Counted from the first letter of the stretch, positions 25,250 through 35,390 are shown. The stretch: 64,000 nt of DNA from Fimbriimonadales bacterium (GCA_035559795.1 DATMAR010000009.1:124001-188000), one strand, 5' to 3'. Numbers and translations: made by a program. Notes: generated by a model from the sequence alone, not told the origin.

Positions 25250-28200
25250 ATGATTGTTTTCTCCATTGCATCGCTCGTAATCGGCTTCACTCGACCATCA
25301 GCCCCCCCTCAAGCAGGAGAATGGGTTACTCTCGGTGAAATCACGGTCTTCGGTCAAACCGATCCCGACGGGCGGAAATTGCCCCCCCGTAAAGTCCCCA
25401 TTCGGTTTCCAGTAAATTTTCTTCCCGCGCCAGACGAAACGATGCCGCATTTAAAGGCTGAAGGATACAATCTCCTCCTCAACGAAGCGGGAAATATAGG
25501 AAGAGCCTATCGAGACAAAGGCGGTTGGGAGGAATTCAAAGCGCTTTACCAGGAAGCGCAAAAAAGAATTCAAGAAGGTAAAGCGAATGTTTGGAAATGT
25601 AAAGCAGTCGTCTTTAGGAGAACAGACGTGCTTTACAAAAGAGAAGATGGCGTACTCGAGCCTCAGCGAAACTATGTATCCGAATCGGACTTGAATTTTT
25701 GTTTGGAAACCTTCGCGCGGTTCAAAGCGTTAGTCGAAGCGTTTACTCGGGGGGCGCTGGAAATGCAAATTACCGTGAGTATCGAAGAGGAGCCGATTAC
25801 GGGTTATTACGAACGTGACCAAGTTTGGACGCTCGACCCGCGTGAGGCAGGTTACGAGTATCTGCGTGGACGTTTCAATTTCGGCGATTTCGATTGTATT
25901 TTATACATGTTCCATCCCGGAACGACGCGTTCCTTCAGTTTCGGCGGCACAGCGGGTCGTACGAATAACGCGACACAAGCCTATGTGATTCTTTCCAACG
26001 GAAGGGAATTCGGGAAGCGCATCGGTCACACCGAAGCGATGCTTCACGAATGGTATCACCAAATCGAAGACACGTATTTTCATTATGGTTTCGGAGGGCG
26101 AGAATGGTCGTGGCTGCCCTGGCTTCATAACGCATCGCAAAACGGTTATTCCACAGACGAAGTCGGATATTCCGGCTGGTTTTCGTGGCTTCGAGATTTG
26201 ATGCAGAACAGTGTCACCGAAGAAATGTGGAAGTTATTGAGCAACCGTAAAGAACCAGATTGGAAAAACGCCATCCGCCAGACTCGAAGATGGAAGAATG
26301 AAGAATATAAATGGAACGATGTGCGCGATTCGCCTTGGCAAAAACTTCCGTTTCTTACTCCTGAGGATATCGCGAAAAGATTAGGAGCCTCGAAAGTCGA
26401 GATTCGAGCAGAGGAATCAGCAGTTCTATTTATCCCAGAAGGGTTCGATGCGAAGACACCGATTCTCAAAGACATCGATTTAGACGATTTCACTTTGAAC
26501 AACGAATTGCAATTTGCAAAAGAAGCGATGGCTCGAATCGGAAACAACCAGCGCGATTTAATTTTCATTCGTTGGAACGTTGCCGATTTCGTTCTCCGCA
26601 ATTTGTATAACGAAAACGGTGAAGAACCTAAAGTCTTAGGTTATATCAGCGTGGATGGAAGAGTCATGCTTGTAGCAGAAACGAAACCTCTGCCCGATAC
26701 TCTATGCGAAACGAACACGCTCGCGTTAGGAAACGAAAGAACAAAAATATTCGTAAAAGCACGCGGAGAATATCTAAAAGGCGAAGAGGCTTCCGTTTCC
26801 TTCCGGTCTGGATCGAATGACATACGATATGTCGTAACGGATTGGGAAGGAAAGGTGATTCCTTTCGAAGCAAACGGAAATCTGTCTATAAGTTCATTAG
26901 GAGTCGGAACGCATTTTTTGAAAGTTCAGGGAATTCTTTCGAATGGAGAGCGGATAGAGAGGCCGTTCGTTATTCGAGTTATCGAACCGATTCGTGCGAA
27001 ACTTCAAGACGTGGGAACGAGAAGAATCTCCGGTTCCGATTTCGAATTGAAACTCTTTTTGAAAAACGGAAGCAAGTCGTCTCGCGTAAAGCTCACCCCG
27101 ATTCTTCCTGATGGATGGAGCATAGAAGGATTTCCGCAAGAGATTTCGTTGGATGCATATGAGCAAAAAGAATTGCGTGCAAAAGGGAAAGTTTCCAGCG
27201 AAGTTCGTGATGGCAAAGCCACGATTCGACTCGAGATCACCGCAGACGCTTATCCTGGAAGCGTGAAAACAGAAGAATTAATCCTTTCCCGTGAAACAGG
27301 CAAGACCTTGAAACATGACGCTTTCGAAATGGGAACAGAAGGTTGGGATGCGGAAAGAGAAGATTCCGGCGGCTGGACGGTTCGAACGGTAGAGGGGGGG
27401 GTACAAGGAAAATGTTTGGAAATAGAAGATTCCGGCGGAGTGCGATGGGGAAGAGTAACCGCATTCGGTTTCTATCGCGCTGGGAAAAGAGATCCCGAAG
27501 GAATGGGTTATGAAACATCCTCTTATCCTTATCTCGATTTTTATTTCAAAACCGATTCGGTGCAAAGTCTCGGCTTGGTAGTGACTCTTCACCAAGGTAA
27601 GCGCTATGTGATTATGCTAACGGGACCGTATCAGGAGCAGTGGGGCGAAAGTGTTCAATTACCGAGAGCGAAATTCATTCCGAATGGAGAGTGGCAGCGC
27701 ATCGTTTACCCATTGCACGAAGAATTGACAAAAGTCGCCGGAAAAGGACCACATTACGTAGTAGATATCTCACTCGGAGATACACGCACATTCAGTAGCA
27801 ATCAATATCGCTCTTCGAATCGTTTCCAACATTATGTTGACGAATTCCGCATCACTCGAGAAGCAGACCTTTCAGCCAATACGACCGTTAACGACCCAGA
27901 TGCAGAAATCAACAAAGAAGGAGACCCGAATTCTACTAACGCAGACGACAGAGCGCGTGCCTGTGCGAATTTGCCGGAAAATGCCCCCCCTGAACGCATT
28001 GCTCAAATTCGCAAACTCATCGAAGATAAATCTCCTTTGGTGCGATTGAATGCCACTGCTGCATTTACTCGTATCAAAGACGCCGATTCGATTCCGATGC
28101 TTATACAAAGAGTAAAACTCGACCCCGACCCTGGAGTCGCTCTACAAGCAGTAAAAGCCCTCGCTTTTCAAGATACACCCGAGGCTTGGGAAGCGATAGC

Positions 28201-28921
28201 CTCTTTTACGAGGCTTCACCGCTACGGCGAAGAACCACTTTCCGAGGCAGCCTTGCAGTTGAGCAAAAAAGGAAACCCCGAATATAGAAAGGACATCTCC
28301 ATCCTGTTGGCTGCACGCTCATGGAAGACAAGGCGAGATGGAGCGAAAGCGCTGGGAAATTTTCAAGATGAACGCTCGCAAATCGTGCTCATGGCGTTTT
28401 TACAGGAGTTGGACCCGATGGTGCGGATTGCCGTAGTACAAGGAGCGAATCCAGATGTTCCCCTTGTCGCAAGAAGGCTGGAATGGGGCAGTGTCAACGA
28501 CCTTTCGAATGTGGTTCGTGGATATTGTTATGCTCGGCTCACTCGCGCTAAAGACCCGGTGATCAGGTCACGCGGTTATGCGGGTTTAAAAGAAGCCGAC
28601 CCCGAAATCAGAAGAATAGTTTGCGAAGAAATGGGGAACGACTCGCAAGAACATCATGTTTCTTATTTACAAGAGATGCTCAAAGACCCTAATCCCTATG
28701 TGCGTGCCGCCGCTGTGAGTTCGCTTTTCAAAATGCCCGGAGAGCGTAAATACGAGGAAATCAGTGTTTTATCCGAAGAAGAATACGAGCAAGTGCTTTT
28801 ACCTGTACTTCATGTAGCAAAATCGGGCAAAATCAAACTTCCGGATGAAATGCTCTCCCGCTTATCGGAACATCGTAACGCTGAGGTTCGCACACTCGTA
28901 AAGGAGTTAAAAAATTCATGA
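25250..28921 (+). CDS. Giant secreted protein with HExxH motif, beta-sandwich modules and C-terminal HEAT repeats
   Basis: A 1223-residue exported protein of unknown function. Signal-like hydrophobic start (about residues 1-14). A region around residues 190-330 holds H-E-W-Y-H (about 265-269), a zinc-metallopeptidase-type HExxH, with a further His nearby. About 585-680 resembles a NEW3/NPCBM-associated beta domain (P-D-G-W-S-I-E-G-F). About 690-880 resembles a carbohydrate-binding jelly roll (E-G-W-D-A-E-R-E-D-S-G-G-W). Residues about 920-1215 are HEAT repeats (S-P-L-V-R-L-N-A-T-A-A-F and similar). It overlaps rpiB by ATGA. Enzymatic activity is only suggested by the motif. Confidence 0.78.
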   Translation: MIVFSIASLVIGFTRPSAPPQAGEWVTLGEITVFGQTDPDGRKLPPRKVPIRFPVNFLPAPDETMPHLKAEGYNLLLNEAGNIGRAYRDKGGWEEFKALYQEAQKRIQEGKANVWKCKAVVFRRTDVLYKREDGVLEPQRNYVSESDLNFCLETFARFKALVEAFTRGALEMQITVSIEEEPITGYYERDQVWTLDPREAGYEYLRGRFNFGDFDCILYMFHPGTTRSFSFGGTAGRTNNATQAYVILSNGREFGKRIGHTEAMLHEWYHQIEDTYFHYGFGGREWSWLPWLHNASQNGYSTDEVGYSGWFSWLRDLMQNSVTEEMWKLLSNRKEPDWKNAIRQTRRWKNEEYKWNDVRDSPWQKLPFLTPEDIAKRLGASKVEIRAEESAVLFIPEGFDAKTPILKDIDLDDFTLNNELQFAKEAMARIGNNQRDLIFIRWNVADFVLRNLYNENGEEPKVLGYISVDGRVMLVAETKPLPDTLCETNTLALGNERTKIFVKARGEYLKGEEASVSFRSGSNDIRYVVTDWEGKVIPFEANGNLSISSLGVGTHFLKVQGILSNGERIERPFVIRVIEPIRAKLQDVGTRRISGSDFELKLFLKNGSKSSRVKLTPILPDGWSIEGFPQEISLDAYEQKELRAKGKVSSEVRDGKATIRLEITADAYPGSVKTEELILSRETGKTLKHDAFEMGTEGWDAEREDSGGWTVRTVEGGVQGKCLEIEDSGGVRWGRVTAFGFYRAGKRDPEGMGYETSSYPYLDFYFKTDSVQSLGLVVTLHQGKRYVIMLTGPYQEQWGESVQLPRAKFIPNGEWQRIVYPLHEELTKVAGKGPHYVVDISLGDTRTFSSNQYRSSNRFQHYVDEFRITREADLSANTTVNDPDAEINKEGDPNSTNADDRARACANLPENAPPERIAQIRKLIEDKSPLVRLNATAAFTRIKDADSIPMLIQRVKLDPDPGVALQAVKALAFQDTPEAWEAIASFTRLHRYGEEPLSEAALQLSKKGNPEYRKDISILLAARSWKTRRDGAKALGNFQDERSQIVLMAFLQELDPMVRIAVVQGANPDVPLVARRLEWGSVNDLSNVVRGYCYARLTRAKDPVIRSRGYAGLKEADPEIRRIVCEEMGNDSQEHHVSYLQEMLKDPNPYVRAAAVSSLFKMPGERKYEEISVLSEEEYEQVLLPVLHVAKSGKIKLPDEMLSRLSEHRNAEVRTLVKELKNS

Positions 28922-29406
28922 CAATTTTATTAGGTTCTGACCACGCTGGTTTCGCCCTTCGCAGAGTTCTCGCTCAATGGCTGTTCGATCGCGGATATGC
29001 AGTATCGGAATTCGGAGCGACCGATGAAAACGCCTTCGATTATCCCGATGCCGCTGCCGCAGTTGCAGAGCGAATCTCTCGAGGCGAAGCGCCTTTCGGT
29101 GTTCTCATTTGCGGCACAGGAATCGGAATGGCGATGGCAGCGAATAAGTTTCCAGGTGTTCGAGCCGCGGTATGTTGGGATGTTCGAAGCGCTCGCCTGA
29201 GTAGGGAACATAATCACGCAAACATCCTTTGCATGGGGGGGAGGCTGATTTCTGCCGAAGATGCGGTCGCTATTCTCGAAGCATTTTTGAACGAACCGGA
29301 AAGCCAAGAACCGCGTCACATTCGCAGGGTAGGGAAAATTAATGCTCTCGGTTGTTCTTCCGAGAAATCGTCAGAGCGAAAGACTGAACTGCAAGAAGCA
29401 AAATAA
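28918..29406 (+). CDS. rpiB: Ribose-5-phosphate isomerase B
   Basis: A 162-residue pentose-phosphate enzyme interconverting ribose 5-phosphate and ribulose 5-phosphate. It has L-G-S-D-H-A-G-F at the start, the active-site C-G-T-G-I-G-M-A-M-A-A-N-K, and R-E-H-N-H-A-N-I-L-C-M-G-G-R. The last 25 residues are an extra charged tail. It is translationally coupled to the giant secreted protein gene, and a tandem S41 pair follows 10 bp on. Confidence 0.93.
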   Translation: MTILLGSDHAGFALRRVLAQWLFDRGYAVSEFGATDENAFDYPDAAAAVAERISRGEAPFGVLICGTGIGMAMAANKFPGVRAAVCWDVRSARLSREHNHANILCMGGRLISAEDAVAILEAFLNEPESQEPRHIRRVGKINALGCSSEKSSERKTELQEAK

Positions 29407-29416
29407 AGATTAGAGA

Positions 29417-30766
29417 ATGAGTAAAAGAAAAGACGTAATATTTGTTTCGCTGACCGTAATCTTCGGACTCCTTGCGGGGTTCGGAGGTCATCGTCTTCGA
29501 GAAAACTACGAGCAAGAGCGTCGCAGAGAACTCGGATATTATTACGCGCAAGGAGTAAAAAAAACTACCCTCGATGTCGTTGACGAAGAGTTGATTTCAG
29601 GGGGGGAATTTCTCGATCACATTATGGACATCGTTCATGGGATTTATGTAGAGGAAATCAAAGACGAAACCCCTCTCGCCCATGGTGCACTCGATTTCCT
29701 GTTTCAAGAACTTCACGATACAGGAAGCCGATTCTACACCCCTAAAGAATGGAAAATTCAACAAGATATTCTAAAAGGTATTTATCGAGGAATCGGAGCA
29801 AACGTGATTGTTTTCCATCAAGTAAAAGATAATCAGCCCGAATTTCCCATCGTGGTTGTGAGCGTTCCTATGGACAGCGTTGCGTGGAAGGCAGGTCTTC
29901 GCCCGGGAGACGTCATCGAAGAAATCAATGGAAAATGGGTTGCGAGTCGCTGGCTCGTTGCAGATGTGCATGCCGCGCGCATGAAATTGCGAAAAAAACA
30001 AATTACGCAAAAACAATTCGACGAGTTATTCTCATGGGTGAAAAATAAAATTGAAAATCTTATCTTGGTACCTCAGGCTTTGCAGCAATTACTCGAACCG
30101 ACCACAGGCGAGACAAAATTAAAAATACTGCGAAACGGAAAACCGAAACTTATTACGATTCAACGGGATGTGCATCGAGTCGAATTGGTCGAGATCGATG
30201 GGAATACGATTCGCATCAGGGGCTTCGATCCCTCCGTCCCTGTTGCGTTGAAAAAATTTCTCGAAGATAAAAAGGAAATCACGATTGACTTGCGGGAAAA
30301 TGGCGGAGGCTCCTTCGAAAGCATGCAAGCCTGTTTGGAATTACTGATTCCGGAAGGCACGTATGCACAAATAAAACGCGAGCCCGATAAACCGCTCGAG
30401 CCTTTGCGAATTGAAAGAGGAGTAGCGCAACCGATAAAGATCGATGTTTACGTTGATGAAGGCACCGCAAGAGAAGCCGAACTCTTTGCCGTCGCTCTGA
30501 GAGATCGTGCAAATGCGAAGTGGATAGGTTCATCTACTTTCGGATTAGGTGCGAAAATCGAACGCTTCACGCTTCAAGATGGCAGTGGATATACCTTGAC
30601 ATCCGGCATGCTCTACGACATAGCAGGGAAACCGTTGTATCGCTTACAGAACATCAGCACGAGAAACACACTCGATTTGTTGAAATTGCCCGCAGAAACT
30701 AACGGACAAATCCAAACGATAAAAGAACCGACATCGAAGAAGGAAAAACAGGGAGTGGGCAGATGA
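29417..30766 (+). CDS. S41 (CtpA-like) protease homologue lacking the catalytic dyad
   Basis: A 449-residue membrane-anchored protein (TM about residues 7-25) with a PDZ domain (about 145-260, interrupted by an insert) and a tail-specific-protease core. Aligned with the next gene, the nucleophile position in T-A-S-A-A-E is T-A-R-E-A-E here, placing Arg352 where Ser should be. The catalytic Lys of T-F-G-K is Leu377 in T-F-G-L. Both dyad residues are therefore replaced, at the correct 25-residue spacing. The protein probably binds peptides or regulates its active neighbour rather than cutting. It overlaps the active gene by ATGA. Confidence 0.85.
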   Translation: MSKRKDVIFVSLTVIFGLLAGFGGHRLRENYEQERRRELGYYYAQGVKKTTLDVVDEELISGGEFLDHIMDIVHGIYVEEIKDETPLAHGALDFLFQELHDTGSRFYTPKEWKIQQDILKGIYRGIGANVIVFHQVKDNQPEFPIVVVSVPMDSVAWKAGLRPGDVIEEINGKWVASRWLVADVHAARMKLRKKQITQKQFDELFSWVKNKIENLILVPQALQQLLEPTTGETKLKILRNGKPKLITIQRDVHRVELVEIDGNTIRIRGFDPSVPVALKKFLEDKKEITIDLRENGGGSFESMQACLELLIPEGTYAQIKREPDKPLEPLRIERGVAQPIKIDVYVDEGTAREAELFAVALRDRANAKWIGSSTFGLGAKIERFTLQDGSGYTLTSGMLYDIAGKPLYRLQNISTRNTLDLLKLPAETNGQIQTIKEPTSKKEKQGVGR

Positions 30767-32046
30767 GCATTTGGGGGCGTTTGTTTCTTATTTTCTCGGT
30801 AGCGATTTTATCGTTCATTACCGGTTATTCCTTCCGTGAAATCGTTCGAGGGGAAGGTCCGCATAACTTGGGCACGCTGGCAGAAGCCATAGGATTAAGA
30901 AATGAAGAACCGGGAAGCCTAAAACCCTCGACCGCTTTCGTAACGGCTCTCGGAAGAATCGAAGCGGAATTTTATGGAACTCCCGACCGACAAAAACTGA
31001 TATTCGCCGCGGCGAATGGCATGCTCGCTGCATTGAATGACCCTTACACTCTTTTACTGGAAGCGAAGGAAGCGGAACTCTTCGACGAAAGAAATCGAGG
31101 ACGATTTACGAATTCGGGGGGGATCGGTGCAGAACTTTCACCTCATGAACTCGGTGCACGCGTGGAACGAGTCTTCAAAAACAGTCCAGCATCGAAAGCG
31201 GGGCTTAAACCGAATGACTTGGTTGTCAAAGTCAACGGAGAAGATGTCGCAGGAGACGCTGTAGAAACGATCGTGGAAAGAATTAGAGGGCAAGAAGGAA
31301 CGAAAGTGCAGATCACGATCTTCCGACCATCCGAGAAGAAAACAAAAACCTTTTCGTTGACAAGACGCAGAGTTTCGATTCAAGACGTTTACGGAGATGT
31401 GATTTTTGTGGACAGTAAAAATGGCAAGGTTCCCATCGGATTGATGCAAGTGCGGATGTTTTCGGAAACCATGGTGCGGCAGTTCGATGAAGAATATGAT
31501 GCTCTCGAAGCGAAAAAAATAAAAGGTTTGATTATTGATTTACGACATAACCCAGGCGGTTTGATGGATTCGGCGGTGGATTTGGCTGGCAGGTTCTTGA
31601 GCGGGAAATTAGTCGCTACGATGAAACGCCGAAATAGCGCTCCTGAAACCTATTTTACGAAAAGAAGTTTCGCGCGAAAAAGAGATTATCCGGTGGTGAT
31701 TTTGGTGGATGACACTACGGCGAGCGCGGCAGAGATATTCGCAGGGGCATTGCAAGATTATAAAGTAGCAACGCTCGTAGGAGAACACACCTTCGGAAAG
31801 GCTTCGGTTCAAACCATGGTACCTCTTCGCAATGGTGCCGAATTGAAAATCACGATAGGAAAATATTATCTTCCGAGCAATAAACCCATCGCTCGCGTGG
31901 AAGACGAAAACGGTCGTTACGTCAGCGGTGGTATTTGGCCCGATGTTCAAGTAAAACTTTCACCCAACGCTGTACCTGGAGACCAAAAGAGCGATAATCA
32001 ACTTCAAAAAGCAATCAAAGTCATCTTACAAAAAATCGACGGATAA
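30763..32046 (+). CDS. ctpA: C-terminal processing protease (S41 family), active form
   Basis: A 427-residue periplasmic serine protease. N-terminal TM/signal (about residues 5-22), a cap region, PDZ domain (about 110-200, V-F-K-N-S-P-A-S-K-A-G-L-K-P-N-D), and catalytic core. The nucleophile is Ser321 in D-D-T-T-A-S-A-A-E-I and the base Lys346 in T-F-G-K-A, 25 residues apart as in CtpA. I-D-L-R-H-N-P-G-G is the substrate-binding loop. Coupled to the inactive paralogue upstream. Likely role: processing or degrading exported proteins. Confidence 0.93.
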   Translation: MSIWGRLFLIFSVAILSFITGYSFREIVRGEGPHNLGTLAEAIGLRNEEPGSLKPSTAFVTALGRIEAEFYGTPDRQKLIFAAANGMLAALNDPYTLLLEAKEAELFDERNRGRFTNSGGIGAELSPHELGARVERVFKNSPASKAGLKPNDLVVKVNGEDVAGDAVETIVERIRGQEGTKVQITIFRPSEKKTKTFSLTRRRVSIQDVYGDVIFVDSKNGKVPIGLMQVRMFSETMVRQFDEEYDALEAKKIKGLIIDLRHNPGGLMDSAVDLAGRFLSGKLVATMKRRNSAPETYFTKRSFARKRDYPVVILVDDTTASAAEIFAGALQDYKVATLVGEHTFGKASVQTMVPLRNGAELKITIGKYYLPSNKPIARVEDENGRYVSGGIWPDVQVKLSPNAVPGDQKSDNQLQKAIKVILQKIDG

Positions 32047-32070
32047 TAAATATTTCCTACGTTTTTCCCT

Positions 32071-32095
32071 CGTTCCCAAACTCTGTTTGGGAACG
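32071..32095. repeat. Palindromic repeat family A, copy 1
   Basis: Perfect inverted repeat: arm CGTTCCCAAAC, centre TCT, arm GTTTGGGAACG. The 417 bp gap from 32047 to 32463 is filled mainly by this copy, a B-C composite and copy 2; I see no gene in it. Confidence 0.85.
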
Positions 32096-32200
32096 CAAAG
32101 TCTTCAAGGCATCGTTTGCTATCCTCCCTGTTTTAGGGGGGGCTAAATAGTGTGGAATGTACACTCACAAAAGAATTTTTGTTTACTTTCCCTTAATCCG

Positions 32201-32267
32201 GTTCCCCTTGCGCAGCAGGGGGAACCTTTAAGGAGGGGGTTTAAATCGAGCCTTACGGCGCTCCTAC
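32201..32267 (+). repeat. Composite repeat B-C
   Basis: Unit B (GTTCCCCTTGCG, loop, CAGGGGGAACC, then AAGGAGGGGG) is followed after six bases by unit C, whose core is CCTTACGGCGCTCCTAC. The same B-then-C order recurs at 43.6 kb and twice near 63 kb. Confidence 0.75.
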
Positions 32268-32277
32268 GTTTTTCCCT

Positions 32278-32302
32278 CGTTCCCAAACTCTGTTTGGGAA
32301 CC
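32278..32302. repeat. Palindromic repeat family A, copy 2
   Basis: Same 25-bp palindrome as at 32071 with one mismatch at the last base. The 16 bases before it (ctacgtttttccctcg) also match copy 1, so the duplicated segment extends beyond the palindrome. Confidence 0.85.
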
Positions 32303-32463
32303 GCGAAATCTTCTCCCCAACTCACCCAAAGTGAAGCGAAAAAACCGTCAAACAAAGCCCCCCCTCTATCCCAGTCACCGAATGAACGAAAAGTCTATAA
32401 GACCTAAGAAAAATCACCCGTGAAGACGAGGATTTTCCCGAACCGATCTCGTATAATCATCGC

Positions 32464-35130
32464 ATGCTTGGGCTCATTTGCTGTCTATCTTTCCTTCAAT
32501 CCCCTCAAACCATCCTCCTCTATCGAGGGGCGAAGTTGGATTCAGACCCGCAAACACCATACTACGCCTGCCAAGACACGACGCTTTCGCCGGATTTTCC
32601 CGAGCGCTCCTTCGCGCAGGGAATCTCCCTACGTGCAACTCCAAGATCTCGAATCCTCATTCGATTCGCTGATTTGGAGCGAGCCATCGGACCTCATAAA
32701 ACGATTCGTCGAGCGAAATTGGTTTTATTCCCGGATTACATTCAATCACCCGGCGAAATTCGCCTCTTTCGCTTTCGTGGACGTTGGAACGAAGGTCCAG
32801 GGATGGGTGACGCAAACGAGAAAACGTCACACGGAGCAACCACATGGAAATACCAGTTCTATTCGGAAAAAGGAAAACCGAAAGAATGGAAAAACGGGGG
32901 GGAGAAATACGTAGAGAAAAATCCGAGCGCCAAGGCATCTTACGTGCCACAGCAAAACGAAATCGTAATCGAAGGATTGCAGAAGGACGTTCAAGATTTC
33001 TATGAACGATGGTACGAGAATTGGGGGTGGGCGATAGAAGTAACTTCTAATGTCGTTTTGAATTCTTCCGAAGCCCCCCCATCTCTGCGCCCCCGTTTGG
33101 AAGTCGAGGTGGTGGATTCTCCGACATCATCGGGCGCAGACCTCAGCGTGATTTACATTTCGAGGTTTCCGGAATACGAAAGATACGACAATCGGGGAGA
33201 CGCGTATGTGCGTATGAACGTGAATGGTCATGAGTCCGGTGTGATGATGAATCCAGGTAAAGCGGATACGCAAAAATGGCCCAAAGACGGTGAGGAAGTC
33301 CGTTATGTCGCCGTCGTGAAAAATGTCGGCGATGCGCCTTCGAATGGATTCGCCTATCAATGGCTCTTCAATGACGAAAAAGTCGCAGAGGGACGCTACG
33401 AGCAAAGAATCGAACCCGGAAAAACCGTGGAATTCGAAATCCGCTCGAAATTCCTAAACGATTCGTTCGACCACAGAACGCAGCCTATCCTCTTTCGTGT
33501 CACGCCCGATGCGCAAGATGCTTTGAAAGCCAACGATGCATTGGAGATTCAAGCCTGCGCACTGAATATCGGCATTTGGGTAGACGAAGGGTTCTATGAG
33601 TCGTTCCGAAAACAAACGAATGGAATCGGTTCGCGCGCTTTCGAAGATTGGATTCAATGGCAGTTCCGAATTTGGAACGACGTTTTCATGACGCACAGCC
33701 GTTTCAGTTTCGCGCAAGACGGCTCGCGGGAAAGAATTCGCATTCAGAAAATCGATATCGTGCCGAATGGAACTTTGAAGGGGGGGGCGCATATTCCGAA
33801 TGACACCCCCACGCTCACGTACGACGGCGAATGGGGCTTCGATTCCTCCTTCGGCGAAGCGGAAAAATACATCCAAGCCGTACGCCGAATTTGCGATAGA
33901 GCCTTGCTTCACGAACTCAGTCATCAAATCGGTTTGATCGATTTGTACTGGATGAATGTAGACCCGTCCTTGCCCGATGGAACTCGCGGCAAAGTAAAAC
34001 TGAAAACGAACGATTTCGTTCTGACCCGTGGACATTTCGATCCCTACGCTGGTCTCATGGGTGGGGGGGATACTCGCAACGACATCCATATCCCCTGGGC
34101 ATACAGCATTCCGAACGAACCCATAGAAATTCCCGCCCTTCTCAGCCCGGTTTTCGAACCGACTCAACTCTATTCCGCTACCGATGTCGCCGCGCTCAAT
34201 GCGAATGTGGGATATCGGCGCGGATTTTATGGGGAATTCTTGTATTCCGTTCCCGACGTCGTGATTGTACGATGCTTGGATTATCAAGGAATACCCATTC
34301 CGTCAGGGACGCTATCGTTTTATCAAATGAAAAACGGTGTAATTCAGGATGCCCCCCCGGATTTCACGGTGGATATCAAAAATGGAACGGCGTTGCTGCC
34401 GAATCGCCCTACTGGACTCGAACAGCCATTTACCACGCTCACAGGGCACACCTTGAAACCCAATCCTTTCGGAAGAATCGATGTGGTGGGGACGAACGGG
34501 GTCTTTCTGGTTCGACTGGATTTCGCGGGGCAAACGGAGTGGGCGTTTTTGAAGGTCTGGCAGTTGGCGGATGCATATGCGAGAGGGAACAAACGCGCTT
34601 ACATTCAGGATTTGCGCTTTGCAGTGTCGCACAGACCGCTGAAAACCGACAATTTGGCGCTGAAGCGAATCGTAATCGATAAGCGAAACAGCCCGCAAAG
34701 CGAACTCTCTAAGTTGGTCGATGGCGACGCGAGCACGATTTTCGAATTCGCCCCCCCGCCCCCCGCGACGGGTGGTGTTCCTGGTGACGCCACGCAAGAT
34801 TGGGTCGAAATCGATTTGGGTAGAGACCGCCCGATTGGAGAGGTGCGCCTCGTCGTCAATGGAGACGCGAATGCCTTTTGGCAGAAATTCGAAATATGGG
34901 TCTACACGACCGGGCAAACCGTGAAAGAAGCGCAGTTGTTTTCGCTAGAGGCTTCTTGGTCGTTCGCCTCTGCGTTTCGAAGCGACATCGACCCGAAGAA
35001 TTTTCGAGTTCGCAGCGTCGCCTACCGCGCCCGCCCATTAACAGTCCGCTATATTCGCCTCACCAACCGCTCTTCTACGGGGGGGCGACTGGCAGAAATA
35101 GAAGTGCGAGAGACGGAGGTGGTGAGGTGA
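32464..35130 (+). CDS. Large secreted protein with HExxH motif, CARDB-like and discoidin-like domains
   Basis: An 888-residue exported protein; signal-like start with C-C at residues 6-7. About residues 255-350 resemble a CARDB/adhesion beta domain (V-A-V-V-K-N-V-G-D-A-P-S-N-G). H-E-L-S-H at about 483-487, in L-L-H-E-L-S-H-Q-I-G-L-I-D, is a zinc-protease-type motif. The C-terminal 150 residues (L-V-D-G-D-A-S-T-I-F-E-F ... D-W-V-E-I-D-L-G ... Y-I-R-L-T-N) form an F5/8 discoidin-type carbohydrate-binding fold. No family name is assigned. It is functionally reminiscent of the giant protein at 25.2 kb. Confidence 0.78.
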   Translation: MLGLICCLSFLQSPQTILLYRGAKLDSDPQTPYYACQDTTLSPDFPERSFAQGISLRATPRSRILIRFADLERAIGPHKTIRRAKLVLFPDYIQSPGEIRLFRFRGRWNEGPGMGDANEKTSHGATTWKYQFYSEKGKPKEWKNGGEKYVEKNPSAKASYVPQQNEIVIEGLQKDVQDFYERWYENWGWAIEVTSNVVLNSSEAPPSLRPRLEVEVVDSPTSSGADLSVIYISRFPEYERYDNRGDAYVRMNVNGHESGVMMNPGKADTQKWPKDGEEVRYVAVVKNVGDAPSNGFAYQWLFNDEKVAEGRYEQRIEPGKTVEFEIRSKFLNDSFDHRTQPILFRVTPDAQDALKANDALEIQACALNIGIWVDEGFYESFRKQTNGIGSRAFEDWIQWQFRIWNDVFMTHSRFSFAQDGSRERIRIQKIDIVPNGTLKGGAHIPNDTPTLTYDGEWGFDSSFGEAEKYIQAVRRICDRALLHELSHQIGLIDLYWMNVDPSLPDGTRGKVKLKTNDFVLTRGHFDPYAGLMGGGDTRNDIHIPWAYSIPNEPIEIPALLSPVFEPTQLYSATDVAALNANVGYRRGFYGEFLYSVPDVVIVRCLDYQGIPIPSGTLSFYQMKNGVIQDAPPDFTVDIKNGTALLPNRPTGLEQPFTTLTGHTLKPNPFGRIDVVGTNGVFLVRLDFAGQTEWAFLKVWQLADAYARGNKRAYIQDLRFAVSHRPLKTDNLALKRIVIDKRNSPQSELSKLVDGDASTIFEFAPPPPATGGVPGDATQDWVEIDLGRDRPIGEVRLVVNGDANAFWQKFEIWVYTTGQTVKEAQLFSLEASWSFASAFRSDIDPKNFRVRSVAYRARPLTVRYIRLTNRSSTGGRLAEIEVRETEVVR

Positions 35131-35143
35131 CCAAGTTGGATAA

Positions 35144-35390
35144 TTATTTATTTCTGTTGCGAAGCCATGCCTCTAGTCGTGGCCCGGTGAGCTCGAAAGT
35201 GCCATTCCCATCTCGGACATAGAGCTTGTCATCCAGGTAGACAGCGGTAGGGTTGGGTAATACGTCCACTTGGCATACCGTCTCACCGTTAGCCATGGTG
35301 TGGAAAGCGACTTTGATATTTCCGGGAATTACGCCTTGGAAGCGGTCGCGGACGAGCGAGCGAAGTTTGTTTTCGAAGCCGTCAGTTGTG
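35144..35390 (-). pseudogene. Out-of-frame C-terminal remnant of the methylase-AlbA protein
   Basis: Downstream of the stop at 35382 the minus strand continues in another frame with T-D-G-F-E-N-K-L-R-S-L, then V-D-V-L-P-N-P-T-A-V-Y, and a TAA at 35144-35146. D-G-F-E followed by a C-terminal P-x-x-V-Y strand is the usual end of AlbA_2/Schlafen-type domains. A +1 shift near 35395 (for example one A fewer in GAAAG) would add about 80 residues to the gene upstream. Confidence 0.65.

Noticed and set aside
32071-32095. Family A palindromes as intrinsic terminators
   Set aside because: No U-tract follows the hairpin on either strand in the copies checked, so factor-independent termination is not supported.
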